Source: Eopsaltria australis (lineage: Eukaryota > Chordata > Aves > Passeriformes > Petroicidae). Taken from it: a stretch of DNA of 64,000 bases. The notes beneath the pieces are model-generated. The model worked only from the letters and a program-made list of their open reading frames with translations. It had not been told where the DNA came from and did no database searches. The translations under genes and the position numbers were made by a program. Numbering within the stretch: the stretch's first letter is position 1; each line of letters opens with the position of its first letter. Below are positions 26,801 through 40,959 of the stretch, piece by piece. The stretch covers positions 1,178,001 through 1,242,000 of the forward strand of contig JAVTVJ010000121.1 in the NCBI GenBank assembly GCA_034509425.1. Reading direction: 5' to 3'.

Positions 26801-29800
26801 ATGAACAAGTTAAGAATGCATGTGCTAAAGATTTAGTGGAGTGGTAGTCATGGAGCCGCCACTGTTTGGGATTAGAGCTCACAGTATTTTTTCTGATCTT
26901 GAACCATCTCTGCCAACAGAGCTGGCAGCCTCCTTGGAGGAGTTTATCCAAATGTAGGCCTATAACCTTTCATTTAATGTGAAATAAAGTGATGACAAAG
27001 TCCATAACCAGACATTTTAGGTATAGAGTTTCATTTTTCCAAGAATGCCTCTAAATTTTTAACCAAATTAAAAGTTTTAATTTCTATTGGTCTATCTTTT
27101 GTACTTTTGAGTTTCATTAACCAGGCTGACATTATGAGATTTAAAATTAATATTCTGTATTAACTGTTTACATTCTTCTTGATTTTGGTAAGAACAGAGA
27201 GCAATGAGGAATAAATGTGATCGGAGAAATATCTCAGAAAGCATTTAGACTGCAAAAAACCACCAGGGAGATTGGTAAGACTGGAAGATGGTTCAATGAT
27301 TACCACAGTGGCCCCTTTCTGTGAGGATCCCCAGGCATGCCAGGAGTCATTATCATTCAGATATGACTCTCAGCAGTCTGAGCATGACCATATTTTGACT
27401 CCAGGCATTTGCAGCAGTTCACAATTCTTTAGTTGCATGTGCATTGCACTCACCATTTAAAAGTAGCTAAAATGTGAACGTGGAAATGAAATACAGCGTG
27501 AAAAGGAGATGTATTGTCTAGGCTACCCGTGATTATGTATTCATACCCACATGTGTTTATGTGTTTCTGTGTGTGTGTATATAAACTCTCATATACACTT
27601 GCAGAAGCCTGGTAAGTTAATTACCAGCCATTAAGAATGTTTCAACCTTATTTTGAGTTCTGTTGAAAGATATCTCTAAGAACGGTTGGAGTTTATTAGA
27701 ATGGAAGATGTATTTCATGTACATAAAGATGTGCAAAAGGGGGTAGTTATTTGCATTCTGTTTCAACATAAGCAAATGCAGAAGTAGGGTAAAATTTAAG
27801 CTTTTATATAGAGATGAGGAGTGTTTTCAGTGATTTAAATCAAGCTCAGTGTATTTTGTAGGCCTTATTGAAATTGATTGGGGTATGCCTTCATATATCT
27901 ATTTGCACACCATTAGCTCCTACATGCAGAGAGCAAATGTTCAGCAGTAGCAGCCTTTATTTACAAGAACAATTGGCATGTAATGTTACATTACAATTCC
28001 ACAAACACTTCAAGCTTCATAAAGAAGCAGCCCTGCCTGTCTCATTTCCCCCAGTAATTATGCTATTCCAGTGTGAAGGTGAGAAGTGTGGCAGCTGTGG
28101 GAGCTGGTTAAACCTGTGCTCACAGGGCCCACACCAGGTCACTTTGGCTGCATAGGCTTTGTGAGCCCTTCTAAGTGATTCAGTCCAGTACACTATGAAG
28201 CTCCTTTCCTCTGTAGAGTTTTCTAACCTCTCTCTTCCCTACTCCGCTTATGCCTCTCAGACAGAGTGTGATGATATCATCTTGTCTGCTGGGGCCTGGG
28301 CTCAGGGCCTGCAGTTCTGACTGCATATTTAAATTTGAAAACGCATGGCTGAGTTAGTTGAAAGAAACTAGATGGGTGTGAAGCCAAGTGTTTAAAGAAT
28401 ACAATGTAATTAAGACAAAGTTTAACAGTAGAAAAATGGGAAGTATAACTAGCTTGAATACACATGAAGCTGTGGCCTTATGTTGGCTGTGTAAATGTGA
28501 CTCCTACAGCCTATTTTACATGTAGTTTTTTGTACTTAAATACTTGCATCTCCATAGAGATTGACCTTGGTCTGTGTCTTTATATAGGAGAGACCTTGGT
28601 CTTTGCAAGCAGCTGTACTCATAGTTCGTCATTAATTTTGTTCAGGAATAAGTTATGCATATATAATCAAGGTTATGCAAGTTTGCATCTGTTCGGTTGC
28701 TGTAAATGTAATTCCTGTAGACAAGATTGTAGTTTTTGCATGGGAATAATGAGAAGGTCCAGTGAAATGTCACATTTAAAGTGAAGGAAAAATGTTTGAA
28801 GTATAGGAACCTTTCATTGCTTAATTATGTTAGATAATTTTATAAATAAATATGTTCCTGAAGCACTTGTAAAACTTTTTAACAAAGGTTGCCCTAACCG
28901 TGTCCATTCCTTTGAGAAGGGCTTTATAAGAGACTTAACAAACCTGAGATTTCTTGCTCAAGCCTCTAAAAATATGAACAGGATACTCTCTTCTGTTCAA
29001 ACGATAATGATGTCATTGGGATGTACTAAGATAATTTCCTTTGGAACAAAATACAGTTTCTAACACTGACAATTGGAGGAAAATGTAATGAAACAACACA
29101 GAATCTCTTGTGGTGTGAGTGTAGTCATCTCAGATGTTTGGATGCAAACCAGCTATTGTATTTGAAATCGCAAATCTCTTTTAGAATTTGTGAGTATCCT
29201 TGTGTCTCTCAGCTGTCAGTTCTGTCAATACATAACAGATATAAGCATTAAGAATTTGATAAAGTAGAAGAGAGTGTGTATAATAACTGTATTGCTTTTT
29301 TTTCCTTGTTTTTAACCTCCTTTGCAAGTTTGTAAGAAAAACGAGGGAAAATTGAGCATGGTTGTATCATGTATATAGCTAACTTTGAAATAAGTATTTC
29401 TAAGTTTTTGGTGTTTGCTTGCTTTTTGTTTTTGAAGATTGTAAGTATCAGTTGTAGTGCAGTAGCGTCAGGATACTCACAAGATAACCCCACTTGGATC
29501 CTGTTAGTGGCAAAACCCAACTTGTTCAGGAGCTTGTATCTGAGCCTGTATGGGAGATGAAACAGTAGCACTCAGGCAGGTGTCTGTGTCCCCACAGAGC
29601 TTGTACCACAGTAACCAGGAATAAACCAGTGCAGCTCTCCATCTCCCTCCAGTGACTTAACCACTATCACAGTCTGCAGGACCTGGGGCTGCTCACTACA
29701 GATCTCATGAATTAATTTCTTGGAATTGTATTTCAAGTACAGATTGACTACTGTTTTAGTATACTTTTAATGTGTTTGGTTTTGTTTCTGATTCCTGTTT

Positions 29801-32800
29801 GTTTATGATTTGGGAAAATCTGGAAACATTACTTCAGTAAAGAAAAAGAGAGCTCTTAAATAATGATACAAAATATATAATGCAGTGGTAATAGTTTAGA
29901 ATATTACATGAGAAATTTGGGGGTTTCTTAGCATTTTCATCATAAACAAAAATAAGACTTTACTTTGCACTCATTAAGCAAAGTTAGTAGGTCATGTGTT
30001 ATTTCCTCTGGGGATAAATCCTGTAAAATTATGACTGCATGAATTCATACATAGCAGATAAAGAAAATTTGATATATATCTTATGTCCTTGTTTTCAATA
30101 AAACTCTGAAAATTTATGAGACCTGAGGATCTGCCAAAATGTGTTGTTGTTGACTTCCAGCCATTGAAGCAGATTTTCATTTGGAAAAAAAACCAACAAC
30201 AACCAACAAATAATCCAACAAAACCGGCTAGTTGTCACACAGCTCAAACATTAGGCTGATCTGTCACATACTTTCATAGGACTAACAAGATGTTTTACAT
30301 TTCAGACACTGAGACTTCCTCACGCACAACATTTTTCAGCCAGAGGGAGTACGAACCAAGTTGTAAGCAAGTGAACAGTATCTTTTGCTCTAAGTGCTTT
30401 TAATTGTTCCTTCTACTGACAGACTTTATTAAATACAGCCTCTTCCTGTCCTTGAAAAGGTGGCTACTAATATTCTATTTTGTTGGCTGACTATCTGAAT
30501 AAGGTTGTTTAATACTTGGGTGGGAACTGAAACTGAAAATCTCCTTTCTAAGGCAGCAAACTCAAAGATCATCCACTTTGCTCTGCTGCATTTTGGGAGA
30601 AACTGATGAAATAGTATCTGTAATGCATGCTAACTGCTAACTGAAGCATGGCTGTTGGCTTTCACTAACAGCTATGGAAGAAAAGTATTATTTGGAATTT
30701 TCATCCTACAGGAAGTTCTAACTTGTCATCTATAGGCTGCCATCTGGAATCAGAAAAGAGAGTGGTATTTTTCACAGAACAGAAATGACAGCAATTAGTT
30801 CAGAAATGTTGAAATATATCCTATAAAAAGGTATTTCTCTGGATCAGCGTTCCTGGCTGGACTTCATTTTTCATTATATTCCCAAAGCTATACGATTCCC
30901 ATATTTAATCACAGCTTGGTCAAAGGAGAAGAAAGCCAGCTCATGTTGCATTTATGGAAGGCACAGACCTCCACGGCTTCTTGTGTGGAGGCTGGAATTG
31001 CTGCTCAGAGTGGAGGCTTGAACTGCCTGCATGGCCCACATGCAGGGTGGGTGTGTGGTACTGCAGCATTTCCTTTTCTCCATGGGCGCTGCACAGCCTG
31101 GGCTGGCAGTGGTTGTGAATCTCCCTGCAGGAGCAGGGCAGTGTTGGATGTACAGCCGTGGAACCACAGGAGGATGCAGCAGCTCAAGCCTGGTTCTTTG
31201 CTCTTTGCACTGCACCAGTTACTAATGCAGGTGCATGGGAGCCAAGGTGGTGCATGGCAGCTAGTGCTAAGTGCATTTAGATGGAGTGCTTTTTTGAAGA
31301 ATATGATTTGCTAGCTTTTTATGAAGTATATAAGGCTAATTTTGCCTATAGGGATAGGTCAGCCCTGTCTTGGATGCTGAAGAGATGCCTTGACTTGGTC
31401 TTGTGTCTGTGTGGTACCAAGCACAAGTCCTTGCACTCTAACACTGGTATATGGAGTTTTGAAAAATACATGCCATGTGGCTTGGGTTCACAGGAACTCC
31501 TGATTGTTTTCAAGTACAGAATTTGTCACAGTATCTTGCCTTCCAACAAGTAGGAAGAAGAGGTGGGACATGAAGCTTTTGGACTGATTTATAAGGGAAT
31601 GAATACTTGAAAATTCAGTGGTTTGTTTTCCAGTTCTTAGTTTATAGAAATTTTAGGTAGATCTTTGATGCTGACATCAGAAAAGCTGACCAATAATAAA
31701 ATAAATCTTTGAGTATTTTTTTCCTCACTGATGCCTGCAGATACAGTATGACATGATATATTGTAGAAAATCCTTTGTAATGGGCCTTCTGAAAGTTTTG
31801 AATTTTGACCGCTAGACATGGAGTGGCAGTGTACAGACAGGGCTGGGGAAAACAAATGGTGACAGTTTCATTATATTCTGTAACTATAATTTTCTTTCTA
31901 CTAACTGGGGAGAGTTAACTCCAACATGTGCTATACATATTATTTTATGTAGACAAAAAACCTTAAGTAGGAAAAAATCTTAAATGGGAATAAGGAATCT
32001 GTTGGAAAGATGGTAAATCTGTTTCAGATGTCTGGATATTGTCAGTTTGCTCTTAAATGAGTTTTACTGTCTTTTTTTACAGTCCCATATCTAGAATTTT
32101 AAAATTGCACTTTTCTCCTTTCTTCTCTCTGTAAACAGTAGGTCAAATAAATTTATTCTACCCCAGGGCTGTCTTCCACACGGGCTAAAAGGGACAGCAG
32201 CCCAGACCCATTTTTTTTTGGCAGAAGCAAATTGTAGGTAGGATTGACAAGGGTGAAGTTTCCCCTCATACTTGCAAGGTGTGTTTGTGAGAATGTTTTC
32301 CATCAAGTGTAAAAACATAACAGTCTTGGTCTTTCCATGAATTATCCTGTCTGCTTCCTTTTCTTTACCCTCCCAATATATAAGTTTTCCTTCCTCTTCT
32401 CTCCTAAAGTTATTTCCTGTCCTTTTCCCACAACACTGTCATTTATTATTGACCTAACACCCACTTTGTCTTTGTGTGATGTTGCTGATACTTTCTGAAT
32501 AGTCAGCTGCACAGAGAATCCATTATTTAGCTTGGAGAGCAGGCTCAATGTTATGTAAGGCTGGGGAACAAATTTTATAGTTCCTTCCTGGCATTTTGCT
32601 GTGCATGTGAAATATCTGAATAAACATCCATAACCTGTTCTATCCTGCTTTTTCAAAAAACACAGTGATTAAATAATATGGGCCATGAGGATTATTTTTT
32701 TTTTTCTTATAATAATAAAATTTGGAAATAAATTACATGGAACCAAATGTCATTTGTAATTTAGCCTTAAATAGTTTAAAATTTTCAGAATTCTTAAAGC

Positions 32801-35800
32801 TCTGTCCTCCAAAGAGGAGACAACAATGTATGCCCTCATCTTCCTTTAATGAAAAATCTTCAGGTAACTCAGCCTTTGGAGACTCAGGACTGTGATACTG
32901 GATGTGGGGGAGTTCCTGGTTTTTTGAGATTAAGGGAGCCAGGGAGGAGTCCTAGTGCTATAAGAGAAGTCAGATCTCTTTTATTCCTCCATATTCCCTC
33001 ACTAGATGTATGCAAAAGGAGCATACATCTTGTAATGTGAGGAAATACCTTTGAAGGATATGTGGCTCTTTCAGGAGGCCAGGGAACAAATCTATTGGTG
33101 GGATATGTGTGTGTGTCCTCCCCATGCTGGTCACCATCTCTGCCTGGACTGTGTGTCCTGGCAGCCCTGTCTGTCTGTCCAGAGCAGGTGGTTGGCTTCC
33201 AGACTGGAGCACAAGGTGGGATGTGCTTTATAATGAGGGTGTGTGGGCAGGGTTCAGGAGAGCAAGCTTCTCATGCAGAGCTTGGCATTTCACAGGATTG
33301 GGAAAGCAATTTTTCTGAATAAATCTTTCTTGTCGATTTGGCTAGAGAAGAACTGAAATGGGTAGTGGAGACAATTCTGTGCCTTTGTAATGCTGTAATG
33401 ATAAGAAGGGAAGAGACATGTCTGGCACAGGGAAATGTTTCTCAAAGGCACTCTTTTCTGCTCATGTTGTCAGGGAGAGCAGCCAGGGCTCCACATGACA
33501 GAAGTTTTGTGTTTGGTAAGGCAGGTCTCACATAGCTGCTGTTAGCTAGCTGTAAAATAGCTGTGGAAGGAAATGTTTCTAAGGAATTAAAAAAAAAAGT
33601 TTTTGACCAGTAAACCTTCAGTGTTCATCTCCTGTGGCTCTTTGTAGAGTATCATATCACCACTGAACACCACTGCTACAGAAGAACATGCAGAGTATTG
33701 GATTTTCAGATATGAAAACCTCTGCTGACAAGTTCTCTTTATAAACAAAATGTCATAGTTTCTATTTTTGGCAAAAAGCCGTTGTTCAGAAAAACAAAAC
33801 CATTTCTGAGTAATGATTAAATGTGGGACTTCCATACCCCCTGAAGTCAGTATTTAAAATGAGTGTTTAAACACCTTTATGAAGTTTTATTTTAGGCAGA
33901 AATCTCTAAACTGAAAGGCTTGAGCAGCTTTGAGTGCCAGTTTTGTTTATTTGTTCTCAGAAGTTTTTAAAGGTTGCTATCCCTGACAGGGAAGTTAAAC
34001 CACAAATACAATTTGAAATTTTCAGCTCACCTCAAACAGTCCAAGGCCATGTTGCTGACAAAATAAGTGATCCCATCATTCTGTGGTGCTTTACTTGCTG
34101 ACCAGATTGCAAGATGCTGATGGTTGTGTCCTTGACTATATTATCTGTTTTAGCAAGTAGAATATTGTCAAAAGAAAATAATTTATTGAAGTAGTCTTTT
34201 TTTACATCCTGATTAATTTGTATGTGATGTTGTAATGACACTTGCTTCACCAACAGGAGATAGAAACTGATTTTATAATAGAATGATAGTCTTCACCTAG
34301 TTAAAACTTGAATGGAGTCATTGCTTCTGTTTTCTGAAAATTGTATTCTTAAACTCTGAGACACCAAATCAAATTACTAGCAAGACTGAATTGCTTAAAA
34401 TTTAAAGAATTAGTTTGGTAGAAAACCTGAAATTAGAATTTATATCACTATCTGTTTTTAAAAAAAGCTTCTTTATTTTTAAAGCAACTACAAGTATGTA
34501 ACAAAGAGCTGCACAAACAGGGAAATTGGCTTTCCAGCTACGTTTAAATATCCAACCTCTTTTCATAAGCTGAAGAGTAAACAGACTGTTTTGTCATAAC
34601 ATTTGAGGGCTTCAGCAGCCTTACAGAAGATTAAACCCGGGCAGTTGTAGCTGTCAGGGCCTCCAGCTGTCAGCTCCTGCACTGGATCAGATGTCAGGAT
34701 TTCAGTCTCTCACAGCATGGAGCACAAGGCTGATTTCATTTACCTGAGACTGCCAATCTGCAGTTCTTCATGGCTGAGGTGTGGACTCAGCCAGCAGAGT
34801 TTTCAAATGTTCTCATTTTTCACATGGTGACATCTGTCAGAGCAGACAGATGGGAGAGGAACAGCTTCAGCCCTCTTATCCTCCTCTGTTGCTGTAACTG
34901 TGCCAGAGATGTGACTGTACAATATGTGTGCAGGAGAATGACTCTAACTGTAATTAATCAATTAACATAGTTTCAGGATTTCCTCAGAAAGGCTGCGTGT
35001 GACGAAAGCCAGTAATGCTTTTTCTTTAATTTAAAAATGCTTACAATATTGCATAACCACTTTTTTGTGTGTTGTAAAAGAAGTATTTGGTATTATGTAG
35101 TTCATGTGAGTATTACTTAATGCAGCTCAACATCCTATAAAATAGAAATTCTATGTAAAACCTTCAAATATTTGAATAGTAGGGTCATCTGTCTTGTTTT
35201 CTTGTTGATGTCGTGGGAATTTATAAATGTAATCTTCTTTTCAGAGTTCCAGAAAGATAAAATGTGTTATTTAAAAAACTGTTGGTTTAGCTCTTTTATT
35301 TCTACAAAGTTTTTGTACAGTAAAATTAAGAGTTTTATTAGTAAAATGCATGTGAAGAAGACAAATACACATATTCCTTATGGTTTTAGAGACAAACATA
35401 TTAATTTCACATAATAGTAGTGATGTTCAACTACAGATGAGTGCTACCAACTGTGTGTAAATCAGGAGTTTCTCTCATATGCAAATGTGCCATGTGTGAC
35501 TTCAAGCCTGCTGCTGAGGAGGAGCTGGAGTTGGTTTTTAGAGAGAGGAAGAGGTTTCTGAGGGGAGCTATCCTGCTAGAAGAAAGAATTGAGTGGAAAT
35601 TAGTATACTGTGAATATTGAGACAAACTTTTTCATTCGCTGTCAGGAAAAAATGAGAACTCTGCTCCTGACTCGAATATCTGAGGGAGGTGGTTTATGCT
35701 GAGATAGGAGAGTGAAACTGGCTGCAGAGGGTTGTTTTTCCATGAGACATCCTGTTGTTTTGGTTTCCTCTTGCTGATACCATCGTTTAGTGATCTTGGG

Positions 35801-36872
35801 TTTGTCAGGCCTCAGTGGTGACTCAACTCTCCAGCTCAGTTCAAAAGTTTATTCCCTCCAGGTTTTGTATCAGCCTCACAGTCTTGTGTTCTATTCTTTT
35901 ATAGACACAACTCGTACTGTCACTGTACTGCCTCTGCCTTTAGACAGTTGTCTCATAATCTGCAACAGACAGTAAAGTAAAACTGCCTGCAAACCCAGCT
36001 GTTAGAGAAAGAAAGAATGGCATTTAACATTAAAAACACAGGTAGGGTTGAATTTACTGTTTTCTAGATTGGAACAGTTTTGGCACACGGTTTTGGCTGG
36101 AGTAAGCATTCCCATTGCTTCTGAAAAAGGCACTGTCAGCCTTGGAAATACTAGCAGTGTTTTTCCATTTTTGTTGCTCAGCAAAGTATCTTGTTTTAAA
36201 ATAGCAACTGGAGTTTTTTGGAACAAGCTTGAATTTGGGAGATTGCTAAATTAATCTGTAGGAAAGTTTATTCTTAGGGGTGACAATGAGATAATAAATG
36301 AAGAAGTTTATTTTCAGATGTCATTAGAAACAAATGTTGAAACCCAAGTATATAAAAACCACAACTCAAAGGAATGAGGATATTGACCTTCCTTGCAGTG
36401 CTTTAGTTACCTGAAACTCATAAAACCTAAAACTGCCTGGTTGTGTTTTGCTCTCCAGGGCTTATGTTTAAATGTTAATATGGCTGGTAGTAAATGCTGG
36501 CTTTAAAATGATAATTGGTTTGTGAAGGGTACAGTCAGTAAACATAGTAAATATTTGGGAAATACCCAAAAGTCATGCTTTGACTCAAAAACTTGTACCA
36601 GAGTTGCTTGTATTTGAAGCCATTTGATTCCAAATCAACGAGTGGCAACTCTGTGAAGGTAGCATTCGTAAAATAACATCACATTGATCCGGAATGTGTC
36701 AGTCTGACATTTGTCTTTGTATCACAGTGTATTCACTTTGGGCTTGGATATTGATTTCCCTGTGTATTGCCATTAGTCTTCATAGTCACACTGAATGGTG
36801 GAATAAAGTAATTATTGAAATAATCTGACTTACTTAAAACAATGACAAATTTGTAATTTTTCTCCTGTTCAG
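23047..36872 (+). other. CGNL1: CGNL1 intron 1
   Basis: About 13.8 kb between the CpG-island donor and the acceptor of the start-codon exon (polypyrimidine tract then CAG at 36870-36872). It contains simple repeats such as T14 at 26247-26260 and a TG tract near 27567. GC-richer islets near 30900-31260 and 32870-33260 have no coding signal I trust. A block at 34610-34975 combines E-box and homeodomain-type motifs and is a candidate enhancer. No coding exon of CGNL1 or any other gene was recognised. Confidence 0.6.
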
Positions 36873-38470
36873 ATATAATCCTGATAGACATGGAGCCGTA
36901 TTTTACTGGTTTTAAGCACATGCATCAGGACTATGAAGTCACTCTTGAACTTGCAAGTGAAGACACTCAAAAAACTAAAAATGCGCAAAATTCTAGGACG
37001 GGGTCTTATGGTGTCAGCATTAGAGTCCAAGGAATCGATGGACATCCTTACATAGTACTGAACAATACGGAAGGATGTTTGCCAGAAAATCCTCCTCCTT
37101 CTGGAAAAGAACAGCAGGTCATTCCTCAGACTGTAAACAAGCCAGCCACAGACTCCGATACTGCTTTTAAGTTGGAGGACAAAATCAGTGAACACACAAA
37201 ATTTGCTGGAACACAGCACATACAACCCTCTATGCTTAAAAAACTGAAGATAACCAATGTGGATGAAAAGGAAAGTGGAGTGCTGGATTTTAAAGATGAA
37301 AATGTGAAATCCTCAAATTTGTTGAATTTTCAAAGACATCCTGAACTTTTACAGCCTTATGATCCTGAAAAAAATAACTTGAACTTGGATAATTACCAGT
37401 CTTCTGTGTGCAGTAAATCTAAATCTTTTACAAATGAAAAAACTGAAGCAAAGCCTTGGATTTCCTCATCTAAAGTAGTGTCCCTACAGAAAACAAATAC
37501 GTACCTTGCAGAGGCAACCAAAGCAAATTCAAAAAAAATACATCTGAACAGGTCAGTAGAAGATCCAAATAAGCAGCTGCTGGATTGTCCCAGTAGCACA
37601 ATCAGCCCCAGTGACGTGTGTGTTTCAGAGTCCTTTTCACCTGCAGGAGGATCTCCCTGTGTCAGCCCCACTGCTTATCCTGAGACTAAAAAACCCAGAC
37701 CAGATGTTCTTCCCTTCCGCAGACAAGATTCAGCTGGGCCAGTATTGAATGACTCCCGAAGGTCCTCGTCCTCATCAGCTACTCCCACCTCTGCAAATTC
37801 CTTGTACAGATTTTTACTGGATGACCAGGAGTACGCCATCTATGCGGACAATGTGAACCGGCACGAAAACAGGAGATACATCCCGTTCTTGCCGGGAACT
37901 GGTCGCGACATTGACACTGGTTCACTTCCAGGAGTAGATCAGCTAATTGAAAAGTTTGATAAGAAAGTTGATGCTCACAGAAGAGGCAGGTCAGGAAAAA
38001 GGAATAGAATTCATCCAGATGATCGTAAAAGATCAAGAAGCGTTGATAGTGCCTTGTCATTAGGACTTGATGTAAATTCAGATTATTTAGGTGAATTCAG
38101 TAAAAGCTTGGGTAAGTCAACTGAGCACTTGCTGAGACCATCTAAAGTTTGCCTTCACAAGCAGTTATCCAGAGATGAAAAGTCACCCTCCAAAGAGATG
38201 AAGATTTCTGCTCGTAGTATTGGAAAACTGCAAATGCCCAATAAAGACACTCAGAGCAGCAGTTTCAGCTCTTTGCAGCATCATAAACAGAATGGAGCCA
38301 ATACCGAGAGCTTGAAGGGCAGGTCAGCTACACTCCCAGGACAGAGTAAGAGAGAGGAAGGTAAAACAGTAACTTCTACTTTGTTGTTGCCAAACCGAAT
38401 CCCAATTACACCTGAATCAGGAGCCAAGAAGATTTCTGTAAAAACATTTTCATCCGTCCCTAACATACAG
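36873..38470 (+). CDS. CGNL1: CGNL1 exon 2: start codon and head domain (residues 1-527)
   Basis: Paracingulin is a cytoplasmic plaque protein of tight and adherens junctions. It binds ZO-1 and PLEKHA7 and recruits Rho-family GEFs, including Tiam1 and GEF-H1. Exon 2 has 17 nt of 5' UTR, then ATG at 36890 (G at -3 and +4). The MEPYF start matches the family, so I prefer it to the in-frame Met at residue 11. Residues 39-58 (SYGVSIRVQGIDGHPY onward) are the conserved ZO-1-interaction segment shared with cingulin. Residues 289-301 are Ser-rich. Residues 346-357 (LPGVDQLIEKFD) and the basic, phosphorylatable RKRSRSVDS (379-387) are also shared with cingulin, where the equivalent site is linked to AMPK control of microtubule binding. 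The donor is CAG|GTAATT at 38471, phase 0. Reading through would add 13 intron-coded residues, so the frame ends artificially at 38512. One very large first coding exon is characteristic of this gene. Confidence 0.97.
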
Positions 38471-38977
38471 GTAATTTTGAATTTAGTCTGTCCTTTGCAC
38501 TCAAGCATATGAAAGCTGCTATATTGTTAATTGTATATTTTTCTGGTCTTCATAAGAACAAACTCCCATCATACAATACTTCCAAATGGGATTGTTCTGG
38601 AGAAATGTAAATAAAATTTTTGTATTGTTGTTGTAAGTATAGAAAACCTGATTTATAAAACAACTGATTTTTGTATGGATAAAGGAAAATGGTGAGGCCA
38701 AACAGATTCTCGTAAATGATGTTATGATGATTCTTAAGCATAGAGGCACAGAAGTAGAATATGAGAAGATATGGATGCAAAATCAAGTTGTTTTCTTTTT
38801 TCTTTTGGCCTGCAGTATGGTTTCTTATTGCAGTAAGCCAAAAGTCCAGTTGATCTTTCAGGTCCACATTACATAAAGTTTTCATAATAAGATAGAATGG
38901 AGAAGTCCAATTGTAATGTTTGTATTTATAACTCTCACAGGATTATTATCTTTTGACATTTTATCTTTATCTTTTAG

Positions 38978-39072
38978 GCAACTCCTGATCTCTTAAAAGG
39001 CCAGCAAGATCTTGCACAGCAAACAAATGAAGAGACTGCTAAGCAGATACTTTACAATTACCTTAAGGAAGG
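38978..39072 (+). CDS. CGNL1: CGNL1 exon 3: end of head domain (residues 528-559)
   Basis: It follows the acceptor TTATCTTTTAG and enters in phase 0, giving ATPDLLKGQQDLAQQ and then NEETAKQILYNYLKEG. This is a strongly conserved paracingulin segment whose 'TPDLL' core is also in cingulin. The donor is GG|GTCAGT at 39073. It was chosen over GTAAAC 4 nt downstream because only this site keeps the frame into exon 4 (GG + A makes Gly 559). The exon is 95 nt and ends in phase 2. Confidence 0.95.
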
Positions 39073-39961
39073 GTCAGTAAACATACTTAACTTTCGGTAT
39101 TTTCTCAATATTTATCTTCCATTACATTTAAAACGTGAAACACTAAAGTGAAAGCTGTAATTAAATGAAACATCTCTTTCACAATTCTGTATCTCAGTTG
39201 TGTCCTCTAAAGCATTGCAGGATCTCAAAATACACAGGTTATCAGGACTTACATAAGGTACTGTACAGGATGTGATTAAATGCACTCGAAACTTGTGACT
39301 CAGAATATGGTTTGTCTTTTAAATACATCTGGAATTAAACTTTGTATAATATGGTGGTTACTGGAGAATTCAAATCATACCTCATGGAAGTTTAAGCCTT
39401 TGGGCTTTTTAAACAACAACAAAGTGTTATTTCCTAAGGTTTGACAGAAGCCATCTTGTCGCTGTGCTTTTAATCCTTAGTGCACTCGTAACTCTTGGTA
39501 TTTTCTATTGATAACTTATTGAAAGGCAAAGGAAGGTTAAATTAATTAAAAATATATGATGCATTTAAATGTCTTTTCATTCCCAATATAGCAGGTTCTG
39601 GGACCTGTTCTAGTGTTATTTAGTCAGGACTTCTAAAACCTAGTACTAACTACTTCTTATTTCAATATGTCTGAGTAATATACATGCTGAATATCTGTCT
39701 TTCCACAGCCACAGTCTCACAGAAAAGATTTGCACTTCAAGAGTTCAGGGATTTTTTTTGTTTGGTTGGATTTTTAGAAAACATTTGGAATACAAATTTT
39801 TAACTTCTCTCTTTAAAGATTTTACTAAATCGTAGTTAAGATAATTTCTGATTTGTTTGTATTATTTTGGGGGTTTTTGTGGAGTTTTTCTGAATTTGTT
39901 TTGGTGTTAATAAAATAGTAACTTTGATCATATAATTGCTTATTTGTACTGTCTGTTTTAG

Positions 39962-40055
39962 AAGTCCTGATAATGATGATGCAACGAAGAGGAAAGTGAA
40001 CTTGGTCTTTGAGAAAATTCAGACTTTAAAGTCAAGAGCTGCTGGAAAGACACAG
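39962..40055 (+). CDS. CGNL1: CGNL1 exon 4: head-rod junction (residues 559-590)
   Basis: The acceptor is TGTTTTAG. The first base completes Gly 559, then SPDNDDATKRKVNLVFEKIQTLKSRAAGKTQ follows in frame. The RKVNLVFEKIQ block corresponds to the RKV-LVLEKMQ block of cingulin, just ahead of the coiled-coil rod. The donor is CAG|GTAAAG at 40056, phase 0, length 94 nt. The intron after it carries the first copy of the 260 bp duplication. Confidence 0.95.
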
Positions 40056-40260
40056 GTAAAGAATTTTTAATTTGCTTTGGTGTGTTTCAAAGTGGTGCAG
40101 TGTTCAGACAGGGCTTTAAGAATCTGAATCCCCTTACTGACTTTAAGTGAGCTATTCATGTAGTCCTTCAGAAATATAGCTTAATTTTGATAGGATGAGA
40201 AGGATTAGATGCTTATTGTTTATTATTTTATTCTGGGATATAATCAGTAAAAATGAAAAT

Positions 40261-40519
40261 TTCTTTTGCTTCATATTCGTCTTAATCTAGATATACCTGT
40301 GCTTTTTCAGAAGATTTTATTTTAAATGTAATTGCTCACAGCACAGTTCACTTTTTTAAGAAATCTCTTAGTATTTGAGAAGGAGTCCGGAGCAGTGAAG
40401 AAAAATATTAGGCACATTCACATAAAATTTCTTGGGTAAAGATGAAATTTATCTGCAGAGATAAATATTAATCTTTTGATTGCAGTGAGACAGACATAGC
40501 ATGACAGACTCATGTAGCT
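40261..40519 (+). repeat. Intragenic duplication, copy 1 (intron 4)
   Basis: This stretch matches 41144-41404 along its whole length, with small gaps and substitutions. Shared blocks in order include ATATACCTGTGCTTTTTCAG, TAGTATTTGAGAAGGAGT, GGAGCAGTGAA, ATTGCAGT and CTCATGTAGCT. The offset stays at 883-885 bp. Similarity appears to continue weakly to about 40580, where the partner copy enters exon 6. It is not a repeat family I recognise. Confidence 0.85.
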
Positions 40520-40959
40520 TTTGTTATTAATGACAACTTTATTTATTTGCAAAATACGTCCCAGGAAATTACCTAAAAAAGGTATTTGAAAACCTATCTT
40601 AACATATGGACATGCTTTCCTTTGCTGTCCATTTTGCATAATTAGTGATATCTCAATAGAATTGGCCCAAAGTACACAGGGTTTGATTCATATTCTGTCC
40701 AAGTTGAATTTTTCTTTACGTTTGTGTATTTTCTGTTTTACTGTCAACATGCCTTGAGCAATTACCAAGAAGTTTTATGAAAACCAAATCATGGTTCCTT
40801 TGAAAATCTTAACTTGGCCTGACCCATATGAAAAATCCCTGGTGAGCTCAGGCAGTTAATGCTATGCTTTGTTAGTCTTGCTTGTGGCTTTGCTTTAGAT
40901 TAAAAAAAACAAATTTTTTTTTTGGATTTGTGGGAATAAATGTCTCTATTTAATTGTAG

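Noticed and set aside
38471..38512. Continuation of the large CGNL1 frame for 13 more codons to a stop
   Set aside because: A donor (CAG|GTAATT) lies at 38471 and the protein continues in phase 0 at 38978 with the conserved TPDLLKG segment, so the extra codons are intron.
39073..39080. Alternative exon 3 donor GTAAAC at 39077
   Set aside because: It would add 4 nt and shift the frame into exon 4; GTCAGT at 39073 keeps the conserved reading.
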